From Linanthus parryae (Eukaryota; Streptophyta; Magnoliopsida; Ericales; Polemoniaceae), in contig JALGPY010000003.1 of the NCBI GenBank assembly GCA_023055425.1, positions 76,855,491 through 76,919,490 on the forward strand: a stretch of DNA of 64,000 nucleotides, in the 5' to 3' direction. The notes under the pieces were generated by a model that searched no databases, was not told the origin of the DNA, and saw only the letters and a list, made by a program, of their open reading frames with translations. Below, in pieces: positions 1 through 11,642 of this stretch. Made by a program: the position numbers and the translations under genes. The stretch's first letter is position 1; every line of letters begins with the position of its first letter.

Positions 1-807
1 TGATAGCTTCACAAAAAACTTTGGTTTTCCTGTGGTCACGAAAACTACAATGTACGCAGTCTTCTGTCTGGGCTAAAGGGGGCACTGAGGGATGCAGCAT
101 CGAAGAGCACTTCCAGAAGAAAAGTTTGACCTTTTCAAAGAAGGCGAGTCCTGCATTTCCCCATTTGGTTTAGGATTTCTTTTCACAAGATTTCGTACTA
201 GTTATGCAAGCTGGGCCAAGGGCTTTGGAGGATTTTCCTAGGCCCAAGTGGTAACTGAAATGAAGTGTAGGCTCCTGTTTATGTAGAATGATTTGACGGA
301 TTGTGAGGATTATAGGAATTAGGAACTACAAGATTCGTGCATTGAGGACAGTGAGGGGTTCCAGTGGTGGCTAGATGAGACCTAACTCTTATACTGAGAA
401 TCCTAGCATGTTTGTGCTTGAGAACAATAATTTGTGGTTGGGCTTCTGGGGGCTACTGGATCAGATTTCACCAGCCCAATTGGAGCCTTTCTCGTGGTCT
501 CACAGTTTCACTGCTAGTTCTTCTTAACAACAGTATGTATAATGTGAAAACTTTCAATTGATATGCACTGAGTCACCGACACTGTAATACTGTGAAGAAA
601 ACAAGTAACAGGACTAAACTACCATACAACATCCACATTTGCTAAATCATATGAACATGCTAGGAGTTTCGGGCCAACAAGTAACTGATAAAGTTAATCT
701 GCACAACCAATAAAAAACTTAAAATATGAACTCCTCCAAAGACTGTTTCTCCAGCTAGAAGTTAGTCTGGAGTTTGGTGTCCAATGAAACCATCAAATTA
801 TACCACG
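1..807. other. 3' flank of ATG4, no gene recognised
   Basis: This stretch lies downstream of the ATG4 stop codon on the minus strand. It should hold the ATG4 3' untranslated region, though I could not fix the cleavage site. I saw no coding frame I recognise and no clear transposon ends. Confidence 0.4.
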
Positions 808-3310
808 TTAAAGAAGTTGCCAGTCATCGCCCTCTTCACTGTTCTCGGGTACAACGTCAAAGGTGTCGTCGTCTTGTTGGTTTCGGCAATTATCGTTTGC
901 TGCGTCACGGTTGCCAGCATCTGCCTTTGTTACGGTTCGGGAACTAGTAACCGTAAATAGTGGAGCGCCCTTCGACTCTTCAGCAAGCTTAGAAGCTCGA
1001 TTACAGAAATCATCGAAATCATCTATAATATGATAAAGAAAATACAGAGTTTAAGTTCTTAGGTCTTCAATGAACTGAAGTGAAGATGAGAGAGGTCAAG
1101 AACAGCCATACCTTTGTCTTTACAGTAAAACCCAATTGCTAAGGACGGATCAATGGAATCAAGAGGAATGTGGCGCACAGTTCTGGTACCATGTTTGGAG
1201 AAGAAAAGGATGAGTAGAAAGCATACCAAATTTATATCAAAAGGATTGCACAAACCATTAATAATGGCTAGTTCAATTAAACATGGGCACACAAAAAGAG
1301 GTGGAGAAGGAAAATCCTTCCTCCTACTCCCTAGTTGTAATTGGTCAGTTTCTTCTCTTTCTTCAAGTTTTGATTTTTTCATCCGTAACCATGTCACTTT
1401 GATCCGGTGATTTGGATAGCAAAAATATGCATTTTTTTCATCTATTTTTTCATGGTGTTGCACAGTAAAGTGACTTTACTCTACAAGACCATGAAAAAAG
1501 TACCAAAAAATTACACCGTATTGCTAATCATATCATAGGGTCAAAGCGACCCCATGAAGAAAGAGAAGAAATTATTGTTAGTATATAATCAGTCTCGCAA
1601 CTGACACCCACTGCAGGGTGGGACAAGTTCCACACCCTTATCACACAGCTCCATCTCCATCATTTTAATTATATTATTTTTTTACTTATTTCCCAACACC
1701 AAACCGTAATCTATTGGAAATAGAAAGAAATTACCAAGGTAGATGAGACAGAGATGTGTTCGGTAGGGATTGGACATAATGCTACTAACCAGCACACTTT
1801 GTGCAGTTTAAGTGGCAAGCCTTTTTGTCATTATGAGTGGTTCCATGATGGTTTAACCAGAAACTAGGTGGAAGCGGCGATAGGGAAAACACGAGTCTTA
1901 AGGTAATTCTCCCAACCATCAAATGGTGATCAAATAGCTTTAACTCTTAGAGTACATGGAGAAAGCAATGAATCACAAACTCGATCATAGGACTTACTTG
2001 CAGTGATAAGATGAAGTATCCACTTCTATATTTCCTTCCTTGATATCAACCACCTGGTGCAACAAACATGGATAAAACAAAGGAGGTTATCAGATCGAAG
2101 CAGGAATAGAACAACATTATTGTGATGCATTAATATACGATCCCTGTGATTGGGAGAGCAAAATACGGCAAAATACCAGGTAACTAGAGAGTTATTACTT
2201 GATAAGATATCAGTATCTAAGGCCAACCTGGTATTATGTTCCTTAATGTTCATGCTAGCTTAAACATGTTTGGGATTTCATACCCAGATTACGATGTTTG
2301 GCTTTAATAACACTAAACAAAATGTGTATGCAAATTCAAGGTTGAAAATGAATGGGTATGCAAATCATTGATTAAGAAGCCGTTCTTGATTAACTATAGA
2401 AAGAGCAAGTTACTGCCTATATATAAGAATAAAGGAGAAATTCATAGTTGCTCCAGTTATTGAGGTACAAAACTTATGAGTCATACAACGAAGCTTTCGG
2501 ATCCTGTTATTGTTATTGAAAGGAGATTAAAATATGAAACAACAATCGTCCAAAATCAATTTGGCGTGACTATGGAGCCCACTCTTACTTAGACGCTTAA
2601 TGTAGATCTTCTTTAGTGTTCATAGGGTTAGAAAAGACGTGGATAAACTTCCTAGAGTGTCGGAGCAAAATGGACTACTACTCAAACATTAATGTGAGTA
2701 AGGACATGTTTGAGGGAGTGGTTAATAGTGTGAAGGGTGAAGATAGTGGAAGGAGAATAAAAAAAAATTCCAGAACAATATGTTAACAACAGGATAAAAA
2801 TCAGACATCAAAGTCAACCCGAAAAGCTCATTGAAGACCACAAAAGGAAGTGCGCAATCTCATGTCAGTGTCTATCAGGTAAAAGATTTTCAGCTACCTG
2901 GATTTTCAGCCCGCTTTTTCACTCAGATTATTTGTAGCTAGGATACTAAGTCTTATAGATTTTACGCCGGAACGAAACTGGCCCTAACGAAACATAAAGA
3001 CACAGAACGAAGAAATTTGGCCTGATCAATGTATACAGAAAACTGAGCATATCCAAAATATTGTCAAATCACAACTTGATTTTTCATACACTGATCGAGA
3101 AAATGACGTATAAGAGTATAAATCACTTGACAGCCAGTTTGATGAACACTTGGGACTTAATGGAACCACCATCTAGCCTTCCAAAATCTGCATATACCCA
3201 GAATTGCTAAGATACATTACAAATTTCTACAAGCTTTGTAAGCCTCTAAATATGAATTTTGATCATGCTCCAACAAGAAACCTGTCGTAGTGCTCACCAG
3301 GCCATGAATA

Positions 3311-3382
<72 letters not shown>

Positions 3383-6300
3383 AGTGGACATGTTTATTGG
3401 ATTTTCTAGGTGTACGCAACTTGTCCCTCAATTATTAAACAGGCCTAGCAGTCTAGCACCATGCCACTAAGTAGTCATTAATATTGTTGGAGCTACCTTC
3501 CTGAAACCTACTCAAACCAGATATGATTGGATCTATGATGCAAAACATGAAAAGAACAAGGGCATATTTCAAATACCACACACTATATCTTGATTTTGTG
3601 TGTCTTTAGGGTGCAGCTTCGTACTGGTTCAGGTGTTTTACGGTGTTTTCTCTATTTCTTTGTAGAAGGACCACTATCTAAGGAAATAGGTATCTCCATT
3701 ATATTTTAAGAACTTACCTCAAGACGAGGAAGAAAGAAAGAAGATGATGATAATTCTGAAATTTAGATTGTAAAGAAGGAAAGCGCAAGAAAAGAAAATA
3801 ACATCTCACAAACACCCACAATTCCCGACTTCAAATATTCCAAGCGCAGGCGGGTTTTGGTAACTTCAATGTTTGCTGCAAATGGTCTAATATTCATAAA
3901 TTCTATCAATTGGTACTCAATAGTGCATCAGTTCATTATACGTGGATTAAAGTCAATCGTATTGGACTACTTATAGTACGGGTATTAGTACTACTTAGTT
4001 TGGTTGCTGCTGGAGTATTTTCAATAGCCGTACTAAATTATGACAAGTCGGTGCTTAGTAGTTAGTACCATGTTTTAGTGCCCTCCCACATGAAAGGATT
4101 TGCTGGATTGGACTAATCATAGTGCAATCCGAAGTTAATACTGTACAACATCAAACAAGAGTCTCAAAATATAGTACAGCTAATCCAGTCACTCCAACCG
4201 AATCCAATCTCATTCGTCTGGGAAACCAAACATGGCTAATAGTGGAAGACATTGCAGGTATAAAGAGCCACGGATAATTCTACCTCTCCCTTATGAGTTC
4301 CCTGGCCTTCAGAGCAGCCGGTTTATTTTAAATTGATACCAACTGACCAGGAAATACTACAAATAACATTAAAGGCTAAAAACGGAAAAGATTTAACTGC
4401 ATGGATTCTTCAAATATCAATAACCGGCTTCAACAAAAGACTGAAATCTTGATACCTCTTAACTAGGAGTCCGTTTTGCAAAAAAATTTAGACCCTTTTC
4501 AAAACCAACTAATAAATTCTCACCGCAACAAGCTGCGTAACCTAGCTTGCCCGACCTCGTTATATACTATTTTCATATTAATTGTTTTCCATACCTAGAT
4601 ATATGTCTAAAATGCAAGTTCGAGTGAAATAGAATTCCACCAACAGCCAAAGCCTCCATTCTATCCTCAAGATGACTGCTTCATCTATGAGATTGAAGGA
4701 ATTTCATGCATACAACAACAGCCTCTCAGACAGCCCTACCACTACATCTCCAAACCTTCCAACATATAGGTTAGCAGAAAGTGTAGTATAGAACCTCGAC
4801 ACCGAACACCACAAAATAACTTCAGAATACAGATGTGACTGAGTTGTCGTATCTCTCCTACACATCTACACCACTACTGATCAATAGTATGCAATCTCCT
4901 AGCACAAACTTACAGATTAAAGACTGACTCGCCATGGCACTCCGACCACTCCTCCAGGCTATGCCAGGATTCTGGACTAAATTATGCTGCACCTTGGGAC
5001 ATACATTATTCTAAATTAATATTTATTGACAAATACCCGCATCCATCTTCTGAGACCACTGATGGAGACACATAAGACCTTCATCGCCGAGAAAAGACCA
5101 AGACTATCTGTATGTCTTCAACCCGCAATTTTGAACAAAAATATATAGAATCAACTGAGAAATTTCTGTTGAAATCAAGATAGATTATTCATGTCAATAG
5201 ACTTTTAATTAACACCCAAGCATTTCCTTTTGAAATCAAGATAAATCATTCATGCCATTAAAGCTCACCCATTGGAAAAACCCACACTCCATTGGAACCA
5301 GGACACAATTACTGTGGCCTGGTTATCATCTGCAATCACCAAAATTGTCCACCACAAGCACCTGGGCCATCTCATGCTCCTTACTTGGGATCAGGAGCTT
5401 CCGGTAGATCCCCTCTCGAGAGAAGTTGAATAGATGTTCAAACATCCCCCCCCCCCTCCGAAACGAAAGTCCAATATTTGTCCTTATATATCAGCAAGAT
5501 CTTACATCTTTACACCGCTACTCCAAACATCACCTGTACTTCGATCTTGTCTGGTTCCTCGTCATTGTTGCCAACATGCAATTAGAATTTACCTTACTCC
5601 AAAGGCCAATCAACTGATATATGCCGTCCAACCTTTCCATCTTTCCTAGGTTTGCAAAGAAATGCTTTCTATTACTAACATTGGATATGTAACTCCCTTT
5701 CTGGCTCCAAGTTCTCATCCAATCAATCTTATACTCCATCCCATTAATATTGTCACACTTTTCTAAAACGGAAGTCCTAAATTGTCACTTTAAAAAAGTA
5801 CCATATTTTCAGTTTACTTTCCCCACATACCCTTTTCTCTTTCCTACTTTCTCATTGTTCAAGAAAAAGTTACATACATGACTAATGACAATATAGTAAA
5901 TTTATAAAGTCAAAAGCTCCTTAAAATTTGTAAACATTCCATCCAGTCTATTATTTCGGGACAGAGGGAGAAAGACCTATACCTGATTGAGTTCATTCCT
6001 ATACAGCAACTAAACTTCCACCTAAACATCACGTGATCAGTCCTACCTGTCTCGATCATAGCATAAATGCTATTTTCTGTTTGGGAACATATAAATAATT
6101 GTCTATTCTAAAATTACATCTACAAATATAATCTTCTTTTTTTCATAATTCTTAACCTAGAAGAATCTCACCTCACTCAGGAATGACCTTTCTACCTAAT
6201 TTGGGATTGTCTACCCTGACGACTTTCCGTGGATGCTTCTTATCATAAAAAGATGCAATGGATAATCCTGTCCAAACACCTATCACAGGAATTCATCTAT

Positions 6301-9196
6301 AAGCGAGTTTTCTACAGCTGTCCCCGCAAAACCCTTGGAAGTGACATCTAAAAATGAGGGTTGGAAGCTAAGGAATAAGTTTGTATAGTTGCAGGCAGCC
6401 AATCCCGGAACTGAGTTCTTAAATTTTGACAGAAATGATGCAACTTACGTATAAGCTTAAGACGGAAATTAATCATTGAAGACTGTAAATAGAAAATATG
6501 CAAATCAATACTATCAAGAAGATTGAAGAACAATTATAAGCACAGCACCATACCGTCTGAACTTCATGTGGATCAAGGTAAAATGCAACTTCATCCTGGA
6601 CCCCAACAATATAAGTTGAAACTCCTGGCCTACCACCCAAAATCCCAAGGCTTTGGGGAAAGGTAAATGTTGCGGCCAACAAAGGAATGTACCTAATATA
6701 AATTGAGAAAATGTCTCTTACCACACAATGATCATGGCATATATAGTAAACAAAGAAAATAAAAAGTACAAATGAAATATCTTTTTGTATCAAGAAATTC
6801 ACATACTAGTGGTGGCAGTGTAACATATGAATGCAAATTGCTTAACACTTCTTCTGCATAAATGTTTTTTCGTACTGCCTTAGGTATCACTTACATCACA
6901 AATTCTGTTGAGAATCCTAGTTTACCCCACATCAGGATTCTGTGAGTTCTGTGTGGTTACTAAGATCATCTTCTACTCTCCTCGTTGCCAATTGGTTTTA
7001 AGGTGAAGCCCAGGATTCTTAATCTGGTACCAGAGCCTCGTTTTTGTCTGGATCTGTTTCTATCTTTCTGGCACCCTGCACGTGAGGGGCGTGCTGAGAA
7101 TAGTCGATTGCCTCACATCGCGATTTTGGGAGTTCGATCTATTGTTAAAAAGATACCGTGCTACTTTCCTCATTGTCAATTGGTTCTCAGGTGGAAGCCC
7201 AAGATTCTTAATAAATTGCAAAGACCACTTATGCTTTTGGTAGCTGCCAAATTTCATTTGGTAGGGAATAGCGACTTTCTCATATACGTTCTCCCTTCAC
7301 TCTTACACCCACTTTCTCAAGAGCTTTTGTTTTCTTCTCTCTTTTTCCTGTTTCTTTTTTTTTTTTTTTTTCCTTGCGTGTGTGTGTGTGGCATGGTGGT
7401 GGTGGGGTGTTTCAAGACTGAGTCTATCTACAAAGTGTAAGTGTATTATCCCGAGTATATGTTCTAACAATTTCAAGTACTACATCTGTCCATAAAACGA
7501 CATCATGTTTCACTTTTTCACATATCTTGAGGACCCACTTTGACAAGTAAGAAGATATGAAAACTCATTTAACCTTTCACAATGTTCTCGTAATAAGATA
7601 ACATAACACTACAACATATGAAAGGATTAGCAAGGTTGGTGTCGTTTTACATGAAAAAGTCAAACCTGACATCCTTTCTGGGACGGAGGGAGTACATGGC
7701 AAGTCTAGCTAGCCTAATTTGGAACCTTAAGGAAAAGGATAATAACAACAAACACCATGATTTGCCAATGCAGGGAAGAAAAAGCATAACTTCATTTCAA
7801 CATACAACAAACACCATGATTTCTGTGATATTCTAGATTTGCTGTGATATTCCTTTTTTTTTTCCATTTTGTCCAACTCGAAGAAAAGATATTAAGAAAC
7901 AAAATTATCATATTCTGGTAACTGCTAGGGGTATAGAGGGGAATAAAAGAGTATAACCACTCAACCAACTACTCCCACCTTAAGTGGCCCCTAGGCTATA
8001 ACCGCTCAAATAAATTAATAAATAGTACCATAAATAGGACAAATGGAATTAGAATTCCGAATTGATTGGGATCATATCTCCTTAGTAATGTGTCGTGTTG
8101 TTAATTACCATTGGTAGTTTGCACGATAAGATGTAATTTTAATATAATATTTTACAACGATCACTCTAAAGTTGGGACTATATGTGTTCACATAACGTAT
8201 TCACAATATATACTGGCAGATACAGGCATGATTAACTATTCTGTGATCAATAATAATAACTCACTATAAGGTTTTAAGAAAAAGAAATTCAGATGTCTAA
8301 AAAGGATTGAAAGTAAAAGTGAGGCTGTGACTTCTAAAATGAGCGGAAAGCTACAAACTTTCAGAGTGGTGGATAAATTTCAGTCGTTGTTGCACAAGAA
8401 AATGGGAATCTTAAGTAACCAAACGAATAGCCGAGCCTGTAAATGATGGGAATATAGTGAAAAGAGGCAACAGAATAGTAGACCAAGACCATGAGACATT
8501 TCACGTACCTGGGATTTATTTTGTCAAGACCAAGAACCAAGGGAACCAACAAAAGCATAGGTGTCCATGTAGCCTGGCCTTTAGAAAAATCCAAACAATG
8601 TCTAGATGCATCTTCCATGCAAACAACTGGAGCCCCACCTCTCTCTCCGTCTTCATCACCGGAAACAACATACATAGCCATTGGAAACGACTGGCCATTC
8701 ACCTGTGTCTCCTCTTTATTATGGCGAATTAGAGACTCCCAAGTGCGGCACATGGCATATGGGCCAACCCATGATCCAGCAGCAAGGTCGTAGCCGTTGC
8801 CTGCTTGAAGAAGATTGTGGATAGAGAAAGCTGATGCCTCAGAATCACCGAAAAGACGTAGTATCTCGATGTACTCATTATTGAGCGGCTGCACAATTCG
8901 AGCCGTGAGTGCCCAAGTAATTGCATCTTCAATATCGGAATTAAGGGGAGTAAAAACGGATATAAAATAAATTATTACCTTATTAGAGGTTTTTCTCCAG
9001 GATCTTCCTAAACGATGAACAATCAATGCCTGCAGATAACCAAACACAGTTATTCATTCACTGACTTAGAAAGGGAACAAATAGAAGTCACCTTTAACAC
9101 CCCGCAACCCCACAGGGTTAGATTAACAATGCAAGAAAGTGAAAGCATATTTACATTATTTATCAGTAAAAACAAAGGAAAAAAGAAAAATATTGC

Positions 9197-9238
<42 letters not shown>

Positions 9239-10031
9239 AAATATATTGCAGATCTGTAGTACTGCAACTCCTCTTAGCCCCCAGTCCACAGTTAAAATCA
9301 TTTGTACCCATCTATAACATATTTCATGGTAGACAACATAATTACATATTTCATGGTAGACAACATAATTCCGTTCTGGGAGAGGATACAACACCTGAGC
9401 AACAAGCATTTGACTGCTCCGGAGCATGCAACCCCAATTTACATCGCTTGTGTACTTTGACCCTCCAATAGCAACAAAACCTGTGAATTAATCAACAACA
9501 CATGCTTATCGCGCTATTAAAGTAAGCAAAGTATTTATCACACAAGTATTATCAATCTACACACAGACCTTTTCGATAAGTCAGCAGAATTCTAGATGAG
9601 AAATCTTCAAGAAATCCAGCTGCTCCATCACTGCTGGATGAGTCACTAGACGAATCTTCCTGGATGTTCTTATAGCACACACCCAGAAGCCATATGTCAC
9701 TCGTTGAACTAGAAATACCAGTTTTGCTCAGTCCTAGAACAAGCTCTTGAATTCTCCTCATTGAACCACCATTCATAACTCTTTTCAGAGATGCTGCCCA
9801 CCCATTAACACCAGTGCTAAAATCTCTCTTTCCACTACCTTTTGACTCACCACAAGTTTCAAATACAGAAAAATGGGAGGAAAAGAAGTCAGTCCACGAA
9901 GAATTCTTCAGGATCTTACTGTCGCTAGATCCCGACTCTACACAAGAAGACCCACAAATTCTGTTTGGAGAACCAGAACAACTTTCACAGGAATGCTTCG
10001 ATTCTGAAGGTTTCACACAACAACTCTTCAT
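808..10031 (-). CDS. ATG4: Autophagy cysteine protease ATG4, eight coding exons
   Basis: ATG4 trims the C-terminus of ATG8 so that it can be joined to phosphatidylethanolamine, and later releases it from membranes; it acts in the cytosol. Exons read from the sequence: 9569-10031, 9395-9480, 8979-9029, 8509-8888, 6554-6692, 1998-2053, 1112-1182, 808-1022. All borders are GT-AG and the phases fit, giving 1461 nt (486 residues plus stop), close to plant ATG4 length as I recall it. Peptidase C54 signatures are visible: WGCMLRSSQM with the catalytic Cys at residue 172, GSWVGPYA, GERGGAP, FPQSLGILGGRPG, and LDPHE with Asp367 and His369. The protein ends in an acidic stretch followed by WQLL, a W-x-x-L ATG8-interacting motif like that of other ATG4s. 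The start codon lies 3 nt inside its exon, after a TTAG acceptor. No defect is visible, so the gene looks functional. ATG4a and ATG4b cannot be told apart here. Confidence 0.96.
3314..3380. repeat. (GA)n microsatellite, about 33 units
   Basis: This is an uninterrupted GA run in ATG4 intron 5. In the sense of the gene it reads as CT, a pyrimidine tract. Confidence 0.98.
3997..4239. mobile_element. Possible Tourist-like MITE
   Basis: The left end reads TTAGTTTGGTTGC and the reverse complement of the right end reads TTAGCCATGTTTGGTTTCC, so both ends carry a GTTTGGTT motif next to TTA/TAA. The inverted repeat is imperfect, so this is only a candidate. Confidence 0.25.
5734..5970. mobile_element. 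Stowaway-like MITE in ATG4 intron 5
   Basis: The left end starts CTCCATCCC after a TA dinucleotide. The right end in reverse complement reads CTCCCTCTGTCCCG, the typical Stowaway (Tc1/mariner) terminus. There is no coding capacity. The right-hand TA is mutated, so the exact end is uncertain. Confidence 0.55.
6906..7213 (+). mobile_element. TRIM-like miniature LTR retroelement in ATG4 intron 4
   Basis: Two diverged direct repeats of about 120 bp (6906 to about 7022, and 7092-7213) start TGTTGAGAAT and TGCTGAGAAT. Both share CCAATTGGTT-like and AAGCCCA(G/A)GATTCTTAA blocks. Between them are about 70 bp with TGGTACCAGAGCC, close to the tRNA-Met primer site TGGTATCAGAGC, and a GTGAGGGGCG purine tract before the second repeat. 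The flanks AATTC and AATTG may be a mutated 5-bp target duplication. This is the layout of a terminal-repeat retrotransposon in miniature. It has no coding capacity. Confidence 0.6.
7480..7692. mobile_element. Stowaway MITE in ATG4 intron 4
   Basis: The element is 213 bp and flanked by TA on both sides (7478-7479 and 7693-7694). The left terminus is CTACATCTGTCC and the right terminus in reverse complement is CTCCCTCCGTCC, the Stowaway hallmark. Inner arms also pair (CATGTTTCACTTTTTC against CAGGTTTGACTTTTTC). It is non-coding. Confidence 0.8.
9199..9229. repeat. (TA)n microsatellite in ATG4 intron 2
   Basis: This is a clean TA run of about 15 units within the intron between the active-site exon and the next exon. 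Confidence 0.95.
9317..9370. repeat. 27-bp tandem duplication in ATG4 intron 2
   Basis: The 27-bp block starting ACATATTTCATGG occurs twice in direct succession with no difference (9317-9343 and 9344-9370). It lies 25 bp from the splice donor of the active-site exon. Confidence 0.9.
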
Positions 10032-10034
10032 AAC

Positions 10035-11215
10035 CTAATCACAAAGGAGCAAGACGACGATAGCATTGACTCATAGGGACAATCCAGGTTTGGAATATTC
10101 ATCAGCAGTCCGACGTAAAAGCGAAAAATTCCAAAATGGAGCTAAAGTACCTGGACGCACGTCAAAATAAGAGTGAACATGTCAACTGTTGTCGTTACGT
10201 GGTGATCACAAAAACACATACTCATATGAAAGATGTACTCCAACGCCAAGCAAATCTTTAAATTCGCAACGGGACTAATCCAGTGAGACAATCATAAATG
10301 CATAATCAAATTACACATGTACACATATTCCAACTTTTGCAGCTACGCAATCTAAGTCACAATGCTCTAGTAAACGGACAAGGGAAAGGCATACAATACT
10401 CGAATGCGACCAAAAACATTATTGTTATAGGATTCATTGTGTCACTAACTTCAGAAGAAACATAAAACCAAGTCCAAAGCAAAACCGATTTGCAACGAAT
10501 AGAATTACAATCTTCATAAATAGTTGAAAATTTTCTACAGGGTCATCATGTAACCTACCTACATGTCAGGAAACAAATCAACTGATATTATTCTGTTGCA
10601 AAACAGAGATAGGATCATGATCATAAATTCGCAGAGAGGGATCCACAGCCCCGCAATCGGCGAGATCTGTACTAGCTCAGCTCTTATGATAATCTAAATA
10701 GAAAAATTACAGTAAACTTATAGAAGTACCAATGATCAATCAGCAGCAAACGCATAATCTTTAGAACAGAACATGACGCATGTAAATAAATTGCATCGGT
10801 GATCGAGAATTCAAAAGAAATCAGAATTCGAAGTATTAAGCAGCTAGTAAAGGTTTCAAATTTGATAGAATTACGAGTTTGCAAGTCAAATTGCGTGTGA
10901 TATCGACAAACCAATCGCTGAAACTATTAAGTTCGTGTGTTGATATACATGAAATTGGTAGCTGAAACTTACGGCAGAGGTCTCTCGCTGGTCGACGGAA
11001 TCAGAGACGAAGAAGAAATCGATGAATTGAATAAGGCAGTGTTTGAGTTCATATCCAGACACACGAAGCCCTAAAACTCCATTAAAACCAACACTGTCAC
11101 GCTTCAACAGCTCAGGTATTTGGTACACCACTCGCCTAGAACGACGCGTGAGGGTTACGTTTAGTGATCGATGGGCCTCGGATGGAACGAGCTTTGATGG
11201 GTTTAAAGCCCACAC
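10035..11215 (-). other. ATG4 5' untranslated exon and leader intron
   Basis: A consensus donor (GCC then GTAAGT) starts at 10972 and an acceptor ending TTAG lies at 10035-10036, just before the ATG4 start codon. This suggests a 938-bp leader intron (10035-10972) and a noncoding first exon ending at 10973 and beginning near 11.2 kb. The transcription start is not defined. A short open frame upstream is not conserved and is probably chance. Confidence 0.55.
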
Positions 11216-11511
11216 TTGACTGACAGCTGATTACCGGAACGAACTGGGCATCCAATCTATACAAATTGGTGTTGGGCCGGCTGGTGAATTCTTCTTTCCA
11301 CCCCTACCCTCCATTGACTGTCAAAACGTTGACCTCATTTGAGGGCAAAATTTAAAATTACACTAAAGAATTAAAAATTTAGAAAAACTAATGAAATTTT
11401 GGATTAAAAAATCTAAATTTTAATTCGAATTCAACACATTCTCAAACTCTCTCTCAGACACCCACACAAACACACTCTCTCTCTCTCTCTTAATACTTCT
11501 CCTTCAACTTG

Positions 11512-11642
11512 AACGGCCTAGTTTAAGAGAGATAAATTATCGGATAGATTATTCAATGTATGGTTAAAATAAAAAAACACTTCGTATCAATCACTAATTC
11601 AATAATCTATCTAATATTCTATCTTTGCTAAACTAAGTCGTT
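11512..11642. repeat. 131-bp inverted repeat (foldback MITE-like)
   Basis: The left arm (AACGGCCTAGTTTAAGAG, then GGATAGATTATTCAAT) pairs with the reverse complement of the right arm (AACGACTTAGTTTAGCAA, then GATAGATTATTGAAT). The spacer is about 40 bp. It lies about 0.3 kb upstream of the ATG4 5' exon. No clear target duplication was found. Confidence 0.7.

Larger units (their letters stand above)
2054..6553 (-). other. ATG4 intron 5, 4.5 kb
   Basis: The intron separates the exon ending in the catalytic Asp-His motif from a 56-nt exon. It is much longer than the other ATG4 introns, which run from 88 bp to 1.8 kb. It holds a long GA microsatellite, one Stowaway-like element and one possible Tourist-like element. 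No other gene was seen, and open frames inside it are short and unrecognised. Confidence 0.85.

Noticed and set aside
6985..7440. 151-codon plus-strand frame
   Set aside because: It runs through the TRIM-like element and a poly-T stretch in an ATG4 intron; the composition is not protein-like.
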